Below, one piece after another: positions 1 through 9,058 of a stretch of DNA of 42,305 nt. Under the pieces are notes generated by a model. That model did no database searches. It was not told where the DNA came from and saw only the letters and a program-made list of their open reading frames with translations. Positions within the stretch are counted from its first letter, which is position 1. Each line of letters starts with the position of its first letter. The stretch spans positions 2,111,502 to 2,153,806 of the forward strand of contig NZ_LN831198.1 of assembly GCF_001368795.1 (NCBI RefSeq), in the 5' to 3' direction. A program made the translations under genes and the position numbers. The stretch is from Paenibacillus ihuae (GTDB lineage Bacteria; Bacillota; Bacilli; Paenibacillales; Paenibacillaceae).

Positions 1-114
1 CAATTATTCCTGGAGTGACTGAATTAGGCGCTAAAAAAAGGGTTCATAGCGGATTGCATGCAGCAAGTCTGGCTTGATCTCTATTGAATTACTCATGAAG
101 TGGCCGGAAAAATG

Positions 115-142
115 TTTACATTTCATGTAATGTATATATACT
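115..142 (+). promoter_or_regulatory. Candidate sigma-A promoter of ddh
   Basis: TTTACA at 115-120 and TATACT at 137-142 are separated by 16 bp and lie about 55 bp ahead of the ddh start. The rest of the 195-base leader shows no open frame I can assign; the first ~60 bases may be the tail of a gene outside the window. Confidence 0.45.
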
Positions 143-167
143 TGTAATTTAAAGGAATATAAATCAT

Positions 168-181
168 CCGGAAGCTTCCGG
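168..181. promoter_or_regulatory. 14-bp perfect palindrome in the ddh leader
   Basis: CCGGAAGCTTCCGG is a perfect palindrome directly before the ribosome-binding site GGGAGGA of ddh. It could be an operator or a small hairpin near the ribosome site. No regulator is identified. Confidence 0.35.
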
Positions 182-195
182 CAGGGAGGATCATC

Positions 196-1179
196 ATGAA
201 CAGACGTATTAGAGTAGGGATTGCAGGCTACGGCAACTTAGGTAAAGGAGTACAGCTGGCAATTAACCAGAACCCCGATATGGAGCTGGTTGCGATCTTT
301 ACGCGCAGAGACCCGGAAGGACTGGCGGAGGAAACGGGGGTAACAGTGGAGCGCCTCGATAATGCCGGGCAGTACATAAACCGGATTGATGTGATGATTC
401 TATGCGGAGGATCGGCGACGGATCTGCCGGACCAGACACCTCAGCTGGTGAAATTATTCAATACGGTGGACAGCTTCGACACACATGCCAAAATTCCTGA
501 ATTCTATGAAAAGGTGAACGCAGCCGCTGTGGAGGGCGGGAAGGTTGGAATCATCTCTACCGGCTGGGATCCTGGCTTGTTCTCCATGAACCGGCTGCTG
601 ATGCAGGCTGTTTTGCCTCAAGGGAAAGAGTATACCTTCTGGGGAACCGGAGTCAGCCAAGGCCACTCTGATGCGATCCGCCGGGTACCCGGTGTTAAGG
701 CTGGCGTTCAATATACAGTGCCGGTGCAGGAAGTGATAGAACGTATCCGCTCCGGTGAAACTCCAGAGCTGCCGACGCGCGAGAAACACCGCCGCAACTG
801 CTTCGTCGTGGCGGAGGAGGGCGCGGACCAGGAAGCCATCCGCAGTACGATCACCCATATGCCGGATTACTTTGCCGATTACGATACGACGGTGACGTTC
901 ATTACGGAAGAGGAGCTTGCCAGGGAGCATTCCGGAATGCCGCACGGCGGATTCGTCATCCGCAGCGGAGTTACCGGCAACGGAAGCAAGCAGATCGCAG
1001 AGTTCGGGCTGAAGCTGGACAGCAACCCTGAATTCACGGCCAGCGTGCTGATCGCTTATGCCAGAGCAGCCTCGCGCCTCAGCGCAGAAGGGGCGGCAGG
1101 AGCCAAGACGGTGTTTGATATTCCGCTCGGCTACCTCTCGCCTAAGTCACCGGAAGAGCTTCGCCGTGAACTCCTGTAG
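196..1179 (+). CDS. ddh: meso-diaminopimelate D-dehydrogenase
   Basis: This enzyme makes meso-diaminopimelate from tetrahydrodipicolinate in one NADPH-dependent reductive amination, bypassing the succinylase/acetylase branch of lysine and peptidoglycan synthesis; it acts in the cytoplasm. The 327-residue length is typical of the family. The N-terminus has a Rossmann GxGxxG (GYGNLG, residues 11-16), followed by the dehydrogenase motif LCGGSATD near residue 69 and STGWDPGLFS near 121. The ATG at 196 has GGGAGGA seven bases upstream. The gene is single, with its own promoter candidate, and ends in a bidirectional terminator facing gdhA. The identification is firm from the full-length family pattern; coupling with the neighbouring glutamate dehydrogenase (both consume NADPH and ammonia) is only suggestive. 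Confidence 0.93.
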   Translation: MNRRIRVGIAGYGNLGKGVQLAINQNPDMELVAIFTRRDPEGLAEETGVTVERLDNAGQYINRIDVMILCGGSATDLPDQTPQLVKLFNTVDSFDTHAKIPEFYEKVNAAAVEGGKVGIISTGWDPGLFSMNRLLMQAVLPQGKEYTFWGTGVSQGHSDAIRRVPGVKAGVQYTVPVQEVIERIRSGETPELPTREKHRRNCFVVAEEGADQEAIRSTITHMPDYFADYDTTVTFITEEELAREHSGMPHGGFVIRSGVTGNGSKQIAEFGLKLDSNPEFTASVLIAYARAASRLSAEGAAGAKTVFDIPLGYLSPKSPEELRRELL

Positions 1180-1210
1180 GAATTGACTTCACATAATGTT
1201 GTTAAATAAA

Positions 1211-1250
1211 GAAGACGCGCCGCTGGTTGATCATCGGCGCGTCTTCTTGT
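1211..1250. terminator. Bidirectional Rho-independent terminator between ddh and gdhA
   Basis: A 12-bp perfect stem (1211-1222 with 1235-1246) is followed by TTGT on the plus strand and by a T-rich tract on the minus strand, so it can serve both converging genes. Confidence 0.85.
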
Positions 1251-1291
1251 GCTTATATTCAACAACGATGACGTTCTCTTCATCGGCGGTC

Positions 1292-2774
<1,483 letters not shown>

Positions 2775-2840
2775 TCAATTAATTCTATAAAACTAACAGA
2801 TAGTGTTATATTTATGCAAATGGATAACCCGGGCGGCATG

Positions 2841-2882
2841 ATAAAAAGGCAAACGCAGCCCCATTAGGAACTTCGTTTGCCT
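2841..2882 (-). terminator. Rho-independent terminator of the Sua5 gene
   Basis: A 9-bp stem (2847-2855 with 2874-2882) is followed on the minus strand by TTTTTAT, just beyond the stop codon at 2906. Confidence 0.85.
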
Positions 2883-2905
2883 ATATGTTATGCAGAGCAC
2901 CGTAT

Positions 2906-4102
2906 TTAATCCGTACTGATGACCGAACCGCCGGCAGCCTTAAGCAGCCTGTTCATTATAGCGGAACCTAGACCCGATTCGGGGCAAGCTTCGGCCAGGA
3001 TATAGGTAGCTCCGGCTTCATCAAAGCGCCGCAATGCGCCATAAAGAGTGCGCGCACCTTCCTCCAGGGCGTTGAGCGAGCCCAGTGAAACCACGCAGCC
3101 GGCGGCAGCGGCGGGATACAAGGCCAGGTGCTCCTCGAACAGTAGCAGGCCGGTCTTCTCACCGCGGGCCTGCGCTGCCTGCAGCAAGGCCGCGGCTTGG
3201 TCTGCCACACGCTGCTGGGATGACCCGCTCACGATGGTGAGCGAGCCTTGCGGCGCGTAGTGGGTGTACTTCATGCCCGGCGCACGCGGTGCCGGGCTGT
3301 TGCCGGCGGCCAGCTCCGGTCCGCCGGCTGCTTCTCCGCCAGCCGGGCTGATGGCCCCGGATGGCGGAGTAACTACAACACCGGGCACAGCCGCCAGCTG
3401 CTCGGCTGTGATCCCGCCCGGGCGGAGGATGGCGACCGTCCCGTCAGGCTGCACCTGCACGACGGTCGATTCCAATCCGACGCCGGTTGGCCCGTCATCG
3501 AGAACCCCGCCGATATACCCGGCGAGGTCTTCGCGGACATGGGCGGCTGTTGTCGGACTCGGCCGTCCCGAACGGTTGGCGCTGGGTGCCGCTACGGGGC
3601 AGGCAGCCGCTCTCAGCAGGGCCAGCGCCGTAGGATGTGCAGGCATCCGCACAGCGACTGTATCAAGCCCCGCTGTTACGCGTTCGGATAGTACGCCGGC
3701 GCGTACAGGCAGCACAAGTGACAGCGGACCTGGCCAAAAAGCATCCATCAAGGCTTCTGCTGCTGGACTTACGCCGGCCACAAATTCAACCAACTGCTCG
3801 CGGTCCGCAAAATGTACAATCAACGGATTGTCAGCGGGACGTCCTTTTGCAGCGAACACCGCTTCAACAGCTGAGGTATTACGGGCATCGGCCCCCAGGC
3901 CATAGACTGTTTCTGTCGGAAACGCTACCGTACCTCCGCCGGCTAATATTGCTGCAGCTTCCGCAATAGACTGTTTATCCTCAGCAGAATACTGCCGCTC
4001 CGCACCAGGTTCGCCGGCAGAACTGAGCTGCCAGTATTGAGTATCACTGTATTCTCCTGTCTTCCTCTGCACAGCAAAGGAAAAGTTATCAGGCTTCATC
4101 AT
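2906..4102 (-). CDS. ywlC: L-threonylcarbamoyladenylate synthase (Sua5/YwlC type)
   Basis: The enzyme joins threonine, bicarbonate and ATP into threonylcarbamoyl-AMP, the donor for t6A at position 37 of ANN-decoding tRNAs; it is cytoplasmic and normally essential. The YrdC-like domain (about 43-230) shows AFPTETVYGLGADA, the AAKGRPADNPLIVH segment, PVAAPSANRSGRPSPTT and STVVQV. A linker ends in APGMKYTHYAP, the hallmark of the longer Sua5 form, and the C-terminal Sua5 domain follows (about 280-398). At 398 residues it exceeds the usual ~345, mostly through a roughly 40-residue N-terminal extension (QYWQLSSAGEPG...) and a Pro/Gly-rich linker. The start has only a weak AAGAAAG site, so a later start is possible. 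High-GC codon use makes long antisense frames here, which I rejected. Confidence 0.92.
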   Translation of the reverse strand: MMKPDNFSFAVQRKTGEYSDTQYWQLSSAGEPGAERQYSAEDKQSIAEAAAILAGGGTVAFPTETVYGLGADARNTSAVEAVFAAKGRPADNPLIVHFADREQLVEFVAGVSPAAEALMDAFWPGPLSLVLPVRAGVLSERVTAGLDTVAVRMPAHPTALALLRAAACPVAAPSANRSGRPSPTTAAHVREDLAGYIGGVLDDGPTGVGLESTVVQVQPDGTVAILRPGGITAEQLAAVPGVVVTPPSGAISPAGGEAAGGPELAAGNSPAPRAPGMKYTHYAPQGSLTIVSGSSQQRVADQAAALLQAAQARGEKTGLLLFEEHLALYPAAAAGCVVSLGSLNALEEGARTLYGALRRFDEAGATYILAEACPESGLGSAIMNRLLKAAGGSVISTD

Positions 4103-4374
4103 TACATCACTAACTTTCTTAAAGAGTTTCTGCGCACCAGCGTACTGAATCCCGGATTCAGTTTATCCTGTAAATAGTAACATATCTATTTTTCAAATTG
4201 AACCCAAAAGACTAAAGAACGGGAGAGGCTGGCCCTCAGTTCAGTTTAAGCAGATGAAGCTCCATCCATCCGATAAAGGTTTATATTGCTGGAGATAATT
4301 GGTAGAATAATTAAGATTCATTTCAAAAAGGAGGCTATTGTTACAGTTTTTTCAATAATCAAGGAGGAGATCTT
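4103..4374. other. Intergenic region between divergent ywlC and the RCC1 gene
   Basis: The 272-base spacer must carry both promoters. It is AT-rich. An extra AAGGAGG at about 4329 precedes a 6-codon TTG-started frame (4336-4356) that could be a leader peptide, but nothing else supports this. No convincing -35/-10 pair was found. Confidence 0.3.
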
Positions 4375-5856
4375 GTGAATAGTCATAAAGGAATTATACA
4401 GCTCTTGATAATGATGCTCTTGGCCGCGGCAATTGTTCCGTCAGGGGGCAGAGAGGTAAGCGCGGCGGCGGCGACTTATCCGGTAAGTGTATCTGGCGGT
4501 TATGCGCATGGGCTTGCTGCCTGGAGTGACGGTACGGTAACCGGCTGGGGCTATAACAAATATGGCCAGGCTGGCGATGGAACCAATATTGATCAATACA
4601 TTCCGAAAAGGATTGCCGGTTTGACGGACATTGTTCAAGTGGCGGCAGGAAACAATGTTTCTTTTGCATTGAATGCTGCCGGAGAAGTGTGGGGCTGGGG
4701 TCAAACCTACGGTTCATATATCAGCGATGACCCTGCTTTGCCTCACCAGAAAAGAGGAGGCCCGGCTAAGCTGGAAGGACTCCATAATGTCTCCTTCATC
4801 ACTACAGACGGTTCAGCGGGGATAGCAGTCAAAAAGGACGGCACGGCGACATTATGGTACCCGTCCTATGATGAGAATGAGAATATGCGTATGAAGGTCC
4901 GCTATCTGCCTCTGCCACGGATTACCGGAATCCGCTCTGTTGTGATCGCTGGCAATGACGCGCTGTTCCTTATTGGCGGCGGCAGTGTGAAGCAATTGAG
5001 CATTTATAACAGTATTATGGGCAGAATCCGCTGGGCAAGTGATCCGGTTACCGTGAACACGCTTGCCGAATCAGGGATTAAGCAAATGGCCCCCTCCGGG
5101 GATAACGCCTTTCTGCTGCGTGCGGATGGACAAGCCCTGCGCTGGAACAAGACGCTGAAAGTGCCGTCCGAAATATCAGGCCTTAGCAGCGTCTATAAAC
5201 TTCAGACTGGCTACAATAAGCTGTATGTACTGAAGACTAACGGAACACTCTGGCAATGGAATTATAACTCCGGCCCCCTGAACAAACCGTTTCAAGTCAA
5301 AGGCGAAGAGAGTATCACCACTTTATGGGGCAGCACGGGCAGCTTCGGATTTGCACAGGATAAGAAAGGCAGGTTATTGGGCTGGGGGGAAGGATTCAAT
5401 GGCGGATTAGCCACAGGCAGCGGTACGGTTACGAATGACGATACAATTGCTGTTGCTCCGGTTCAGACTCCGCTGACCTTTCTGGTGAACGGAGAGACCA
5501 TTGATTTTTATGGAACGACAGGCGTTATCAACGGGAAATTGTATGTTCCTTACAGCAGTGTGTTCAAGGCGCTTGGTGTGAAGGTGAATATGACTCAGTC
5601 TAATCCCGATCCAAAGTTCAATAATTACCGCTTTAGACTCTGGTCATTCGTATATGGCAGCACGGTTATTCATATCAAAGCCAGTGATCCGGAACAGCTG
5701 TTTATTAACGGGAAGAAGACAGAGCGTGTAATTACGCTACAAGCCTTATCCGATACTACCCAGTTTCCGCTCCAGGATCTCTGCGAGCTGCTGGGAATCA
5801 GTCTGAAGTGGAACACTGTCTCTGGTGAGGTTTGGCTGGGGGATAGCGGTGAATAG
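4375..5856 (+). CDS. Secreted RCC1-repeat protein with copper-amine-oxidase-type stalk domain
   Basis: The product is exported: residues 1-31 form a signal peptide with an Ala-rich cleavage region (VSAAAAT). Residues about 35-360 contain degenerate RCC1/alpha-tubulin-suppressor-type blades recognisable by repeated GxxHGLAAWSDGTVTGWGYN, VSFALNAAGEVWGWG, NGTLWQWN and KGRLLGWGEG, consistent with a seven-bladed beta-propeller. The C-terminal ~125 residues (FLVNGETIDFYGTTGVINGKLYVPYSSVFKALGVKV...) match the copper-amine-oxidase N-terminal-like 'stalk' domain common on secreted Paenibacillus proteins. The GTG start is supported by AAGGAGGAG at ideal spacing. The monocistronic context gives no function; carbohydrate or cell-wall interaction is a guess. 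No catalytic motif was found. Confidence 0.82.
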   Translation: MNSHKGIIQLLIMMLLAAAIVPSGGREVSAAAATYPVSVSGGYAHGLAAWSDGTVTGWGYNKYGQAGDGTNIDQYIPKRIAGLTDIVQVAAGNNVSFALNAAGEVWGWGQTYGSYISDDPALPHQKRGGPAKLEGLHNVSFITTDGSAGIAVKKDGTATLWYPSYDENENMRMKVRYLPLPRITGIRSVVIAGNDALFLIGGGSVKQLSIYNSIMGRIRWASDPVTVNTLAESGIKQMAPSGDNAFLLRADGQALRWNKTLKVPSEISGLSSVYKLQTGYNKLYVLKTNGTLWQWNYNSGPLNKPFQVKGEESITTLWGSTGSFGFAQDKKGRLLGWGEGFNGGLATGSGTVTNDDTIAVAPVQTPLTFLVNGETIDFYGTTGVINGKLYVPYSSVFKALGVKVNMTQSNPDPKFNNYRFRLWSFVYGSTVIHIKASDPEQLFINGKKTERVITLQALSDTTQFPLQDLCELLGISLKWNTVSGEVWLGDSGE

Positions 5857-5950
5857 GAGATAAACCACAAATTTTAAACAATTAAAGGTTGACACCATCT
5901 CACTTGCCGTGTAACATATGAAAAGTCGTCATGCTGATCATTATAAAAGT

Positions 5951-6074
5951 TCTCGTATAACCTCGCAGCCGTTCTGGTATTTATAGGGCGAGGGTTTCTA
6001 CAGGAAGCCTATTCTTCCTAACTACGATGATAAAGACCATGTTTATGGTGTTTATCCCGGAGTTAGGATTTTTT
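5951..6074 (+). promoter_or_regulatory. Purine (guanine-class) riboswitch with overlapping terminator
   Basis: P1 pairs TCGTA (5953-5957) with TACGA (6023-6027); J1/2 is TAACC. P2 pairs CCTCGC (5961-5966) with GCGAGG (5988-5993) around an unusually long 21-nt loop. J2/3 is GTTTCTAC (5994-6001), the family signature. P3 is a perfect 6-bp stem (6002-6007/6014-6019) with loop CCTATT. J3/1 has C at 6022, the specificity position that reads guanine, hypoxanthine or similar. A terminator arm TCCTAACT (6016-6023) pairs with AGTTAGGA (6061-6068) before six T. That arm uses P3 and P1 bases, so a ligand-bound aptamer should prevent termination (ON switch). Geometry is seen directly; ligand and direction are inferred. 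Confidence 0.82.
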
Positions 6075-6117
6075 GCGTGTAACGGCCGATACAGAAGTTT
6101 CAGGAGGCATAATAGAT

Positions 6118-7074
6118 ATGAAGGATATGAAGTACTTAATTTCGGTTCTGGTAGGAGCGATGAGCTATGGCATCTTGTCAACCATAGTTGTACTCGCATA
6201 CGGACAAGGATACCAGCTGGGAGAAGTGGTCGGCACGCAGCTGATGACCGGCTGTATACTGGCTTGGATGCTGGCTCTATATACCAAAGTAAGAGAGACA
6301 CGCAAGCAGCGGAAACAAGGAATTACACCGGAAGAAGCCGGACGTGTATCCCCGCGGATGACATGGAAGCACAGACTGCTGCTTATGCTTGCCGGGGCAC
6401 CGACAGTCGTCACGGGCCTGCTGTATTACCAGTCTCTCCGCTACATCCCGGCATCGCTGGCGATTATCCTGCTGTTCCAGTTCACCTGGATCAGTGTGCT
6501 GATCCAGGCTGTCAGCAAACGCCAGCGTCCGGATAAAATAACCGTATTGACGTTGTTGCTGCTGTTCGGCGGAACACTGCTTGCGGCAGGGGTGCTTGGA
6601 GAGAGTACAGCTCACTTCAATTTCTTAGGCATTACACTTGGTCTGCTGTCAGCGGTAAGCTATTCGATGTTCATCATCTTTAGCGGGAAAGCCGTTCCCT
6701 CTGTACATCCGGCTTACCGGAGTGCCTGGATGGTTACAGGCGGTCTGGTGCTGCTCTGCATCCTGTTCCCGCCGTATTTCCTGTTTAACGGCTTGCTGTG
6801 GGGACAGCTGCTGTTGTTCGGATTCCTGCTCGGTTTGTTTGGAGCGTTTATTCCGCCAGTGCTGTTTGCGATTGGCGTGCCCCATATCGGAGGCGGAATG
6901 GCCGGAATTCTCGGTGCGGCTGAGCTTCCGGTGGCAGTATTGCTATCCTCGTTCGTGCTGCATGAGCAGGTGAGCGGACTGCAATGGACCGGGGTAGTTC
7001 TGGTATTGCTTGGGGTTGTCATGCCTGAGCTGTATAAACTGCGCTGGAGAAGTGCAGAGACGGTAACCTCATGA
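6118..7074 (+). CDS. EamA/DMT-family transporter, candidate purine exporter
   Basis: A 318-residue integral membrane protein with about ten hydrophobic helices arranged as two EamA repeats (roughly 5-150 and 165-310). Typical repeat-end segments are visible: YYQSLRYIPASLAIILLFQFTWISVLIQ in the first half and GGGMAGILGAAELPVAVLLSSFVLHEQVSGLQWTGVVLVLLGV in the second. Members of this superfamily usually export amino acids, nucleobases or other metabolites. The ATG at 6118 is chosen because AGGAGG (6102-6107) lies ten bases upstream; an upstream in-frame ATG at 6073 would fall inside the riboswitch terminator. The gene stands alone behind the purine riboswitch, which is the only clue to substrate: an ON switch ahead of an exporter-type family suggests efflux of excess guanine or a related purine. 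Substrate is inference. Confidence 0.85.
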   Translation: MKDMKYLISVLVGAMSYGILSTIVVLAYGQGYQLGEVVGTQLMTGCILAWMLALYTKVRETRKQRKQGITPEEAGRVSPRMTWKHRLLLMLAGAPTVVTGLLYYQSLRYIPASLAIILLFQFTWISVLIQAVSKRQRPDKITVLTLLLLFGGTLLAAGVLGESTAHFNFLGITLGLLSAVSYSMFIIFSGKAVPSVHPAYRSAWMVTGGLVLLCILFPPYFLFNGLLWGQLLLFGFLLGLFGAFIPPVLFAIGVPHIGGGMAGILGAAELPVAVLLSSFVLHEQVSGLQWTGVVLVLLGVVMPELYKLRWRSAETVTS

Positions 7075-7114
7075 GGTTGGCCGATAATTACAATAAGTGA
7101 TAAGCCATAAGCTG

Positions 7115-7150
7115 AAGAAGCCCGCATCTAATGCGGGCTTCTTGTTTTCT
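7115..7150 (+). terminator. Rho-independent terminator of the EamA gene
   Basis: A 13-bp perfect stem (7115-7127 with 7131-7143) with a CTA loop is followed by GTTTTCT. It also faces the cupin gene ending at 7153. Confidence 0.9.
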
Positions 7151-7152
7151 CA

Positions 7153-7545
7153 TCATCTGTCTTGGGGAGGAAGTCTTTTTTCACCGAGCTTTACTTCTTT
7201 TTTATCCGGTTTGACGACAATCAGCAGCATTTGGAATGCCTCTGAAGCATACAGCGCGTGAGGGATATTTGCAGGTAATATAATGCTTTCCCCGGCTTGT
7301 ACGCTATATTCTTTGTCCGCTATGGTGATGTGTGCCAGGCCTGACAAAATATTAACCATAGCATCACCCGGAGAAGAGTGGCCGCCAATGGATGAACCTT
7401 TATCCAGGGAGAGTAGTGTCATGGCAAGATTGGGACGCTGCACCAGGGTCAGGCTGGATACCTGCTGTTCTTCAACTGTGATGATGTTCCGTAGATCTAT
7501 AACTTCCGAATGCGGCAATTTTTTGATAAATCCTGTTTGCACCAT
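7153..7545 (-). CDS. Cupin-domain protein (first of two)
   Basis: A 130-residue single-domain cupin. Residues about 35-110 carry the two cupin motifs: GGHSSPGDAMVNILSGLAHITIADKEY (the usual G(X)5HxH region, but with only one His kept) and AGESIILPANIPHALYASEAFQMLLIV (G(X)5PxGxxH region with the final His present). Such proteins bind a metal or small ligand; no specific reaction can be read. It follows the second cupin by 20 bases on the same strand, so the two are probably co-transcribed from the promoter region shared with the divergent Crp/Fnr regulator. It lacks a signal peptide and is expected in the cytoplasm. Confidence 0.8.
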   Translation of the reverse strand: MVQTGFIKKLPHSEVIDLRNIITVEEQQVSSLTLVQRPNLAMTLLSLDKGSSIGGHSSPGDAMVNILSGLAHITIADKEYSVQAGESIILPANIPHALYASEAFQMLLIVVKPDKKEVKLGEKRLPPQDR

Positions 7546-7565
7546 ATGGAATACCTGCCTTCATT

Positions 7566-7904
7566 TTAAATTTTGATTTGCAGAAACTTGCAGCTGCTCT
7601 GCGCAGCGAATTCATGCCATGTATCACTCTTAACACATACCGACGCTCCTTGCGGCAGATGACACGGCATATCATCCACCAGCATATGAAGCTCACCTTC
7701 CAGTACAAAAATCAGCTTGGACTCCGGAGAAGTTTCCGAACTGATCGTTTCCCCCTGATCCATGGCATACAGCACCCATTCCGGTGCCCCAGCACGATCA
7801 TCCGCTACTTCTGAAAAGTCCAGCGTTCGGCTTGCAATCCGGTTAGGTTTGATGCCGATCATTTGATCTAAATAAAATACGGTCCCTGATGTAATTCCGC
7901 TCAT
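7566..7904 (-). CDS. Cupin-domain protein (second, operon-leading)
   Basis: A 112-residue cupin with AGGAGG five bases before its ATG. The beta-barrel motif region ESKLIFVLEGELHMLVDDMPCHLPQGASVCVKSDTWHEFAAQSSCKFLQIKI spans residues about 60-112 and keeps the terminal His of motif 2; motif 1 has lost its His pair, so metal binding may be altered. It heads a two-cupin operon divergent from a Crp/Fnr regulator, with a Fur-box-like site between them. This suggests coordinated control by iron and by the regulator's own signal. The ligand is unknown. Confidence 0.8.
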   Translation of the reverse strand: MSGITSGTVFYLDQMIGIKPNRIASRTLDFSEVADDRAGAPEWVLYAMDQGETISSETSPESKLIFVLEGELHMLVDDMPCHLPQGASVCVKSDTWHEFAAQSSCKFLQIKI

Positions 7905-7922
7905 ACGGTCCTCCTGTATCTA

Positions 7923-7950
7923 TTGATTGATTCTTGTCCTTTGATATAAT
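7923..7950 (+). promoter_or_regulatory. Candidate sigma-A promoter of the Crp/Fnr gene
   Basis: TTGATT (7923-7928) and a perfect TATAAT (7945-7950) are 16 bp apart, pointing toward the regulator at 8042. The Fur-box-like site starts about 12 bases past the -10, a position suited to repression. Confidence 0.55.
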
Positions 7951-7961
7951 AAGACTTAACG

Positions 7962-7976
7962 TGAGAATCGTTCTCA
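7962..7976. promoter_or_regulatory. Fur-box-like 7-1-7 inverted repeat
   Basis: TGAGAATCGTTCTCA matches the Firmicute Fur consensus TGATAATNATTATCA at 11 of 14 fixed positions and keeps perfect TGAGAA/TTCTCA arms. It lies between the divergent cupin and Crp/Fnr genes and could repress both when iron is replete. Confidence 0.7.
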
Positions 7977-8010
7977 TTTATTGAATTGTAGCAGAGTTTC
8001 TCCCATGACT

Positions 8011-8028
8011 CTGTTGCCATGGCAACAG
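8011..8028. promoter_or_regulatory. 18-bp perfect palindrome touching the ribosome site of the Crp/Fnr gene
   Basis: CTGTTGCCATGGCAACAG is fully self-complementary and overlaps the first bases of AGGAGG (8027-8032). It could be an autoregulatory operator or, in RNA, a hairpin that limits ribosome access. Confidence 0.5.
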
Positions 8029-8041
8029 GAGGCGGATTAAA

Positions 8042-8728
8042 TTGCAGGAATATATGGATAAAATACAAAACACGATTTTATTTAAGGGGTTCGAGAGTCA
8101 AGAAGTACAGCAGGCCTTGAGCTGCCTGCAGGGAACCATCAGGGATTTTGCGAAGAAGAAGGTTATCTTTGAGCAAGATGAGCTTCTCGATTCAGCAGGT
8201 ATAATTCTTTACGGAAACGTGCTGCTGTGCAAGGAGAATGTCTCAGGCAACCGGTTTATTTTCTCTGAACTGAAAAGCGGAGAAATTCTCGGAGAAACAG
8301 CACTCCGCCTTGAACGGGAGCCCAGCGGTTATGAAGCGGTAGCAGGTTCGGAATGCCGTATTCTGTTTATCCGGATTAATAACATCGTCCGTCCAGGCCA
8401 GGTGACCTGTTATTTGAGAGGACGAATCATTGAGAATATGATGGCTTTACTGCTGGAGAACAACCGGGCGGTTTATCAAAAGCTTGATTTGGTCTCCCAC
8501 AAATCGCTGCGGGAGAGAGTGCTGCATTATTTGCACCTGCAGGCTCACAAAAACAATTCGCCCCGCTTCGAAATCCCGTTCAGCCGGACCGATCTCGCAG
8601 ATTATCTGACGGTTGACCGGAGCGCCCTCTCCAGAGAACTGCAGCGGATGGTGCAGGATGGCCTGATCCGCTTGTCACGCAATCAATTCGAGCTGCTGGA
8701 AATGGATGCTCAAGTGCAGCCGGACTGA
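8042..8728 (+). CDS. Crp/Fnr-family transcriptional regulator
   Basis: A 228-residue regulator. Residues about 10-120 form the cyclic-nucleotide-binding-like barrel (FEQDELLDSAGIILYGNVLL..., SGEILGETALRLE). A dimer helix follows, then the winged helix about 150-218 with recognition segment FSRTDLADYLTVDRSALSRELQRMVQDGLI, characteristic of Crp/Fnr. No N-terminal Cys cluster for an Fe-S centre is present, so it is not a classical Fnr; the effector is unknown. TTG at 8042 is chosen because AGGAGG ends nine bases upstream; the ATG at 8054 would be too far. It is divergent from two cupin genes, which are plausible targets. Confidence 0.88.
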   Translation: MQEYMDKIQNTILFKGFESQEVQQALSCLQGTIRDFAKKKVIFEQDELLDSAGIILYGNVLLCKENVSGNRFIFSELKSGEILGETALRLEREPSGYEAVAGSECRILFIRINNIVRPGQVTCYLRGRIIENMMALLLENNRAVYQKLDLVSHKSLRERVLHYLHLQAHKNNSPRFEIPFSRTDLADYLTVDRSALSRELQRMVQDGLIRLSRNQFELLEMDAQVQPD

Positions 8729-8797
8729 TGTTGTGGGATCTATTATTTTAGGGGACGGGCGTTGTTAAGACCAATTCTATTTGAGAATACACAAAAA

Positions 8798-8839
8798 AGG
8801 ACAAAAAAAGAGAACCTGAGAGTTCTCTTTTTTTGTCCT
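8798..8839. terminator. Terminator after the Crp/Fnr gene
   Basis: An 18-bp perfect stem (8798-8815 with 8822-8839) contains A7/T7 tracts and would act in the plus direction; the A-rich flank makes it potentially bidirectional. Confidence 0.85.
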
Positions 8840-8882
8840 AAAACCTATGTTTATTCACCACGGAGGATTCATCAATTCTTTC

Positions 8883-9029
8883 TTGAAAAAAGACTGTTTA
8901 TTTTACTTTGATTGTTCAGGCATAAAAAAACGCCCTAAATGTGGCGAAAGTGTGAAACTTATAAAATTATTACCTTTATTATACCATAAAATAACAGAAA
9001 AATCAAGTATTGTTTCGCAATACGGCTGA
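8883..9029 (+). CDS. Possible small protein, about 48 residues
   Basis: In the AT-rich 220-base stretch before the methyltransferase an open frame runs to a TGA at 9029. A TTG at 8883 would have CGGAGG (8861-8866) 16 bases upstream, too far to be convincing; an ATG at 8847 has no ribosome site. The peptide is basic with three Cys (KKDCLFYFDCSG and RPKCGES) and matches nothing I know. AT content is higher than in flanking genes. It may be non-coding. Confidence 0.2.
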   Translation: MKKDCLFYFDCSGIKKRPKCGESVKLIKLLPLLYHKITEKSSIVSQYG

Positions 9030-9058
9030 ATGGTACAACAGATGTGAGGTGATAATTA

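Noticed and set aside
3048..3969. Several long open frames antisense to the Sua5 gene
   Set aside because: They arise from GC-rich third positions of the real gene; none has a ribosome site or family pattern.
8042..8728. Regulator considered as an Fe-S Fnr
   Set aside because: No N- or C-terminal Cys cluster is present.
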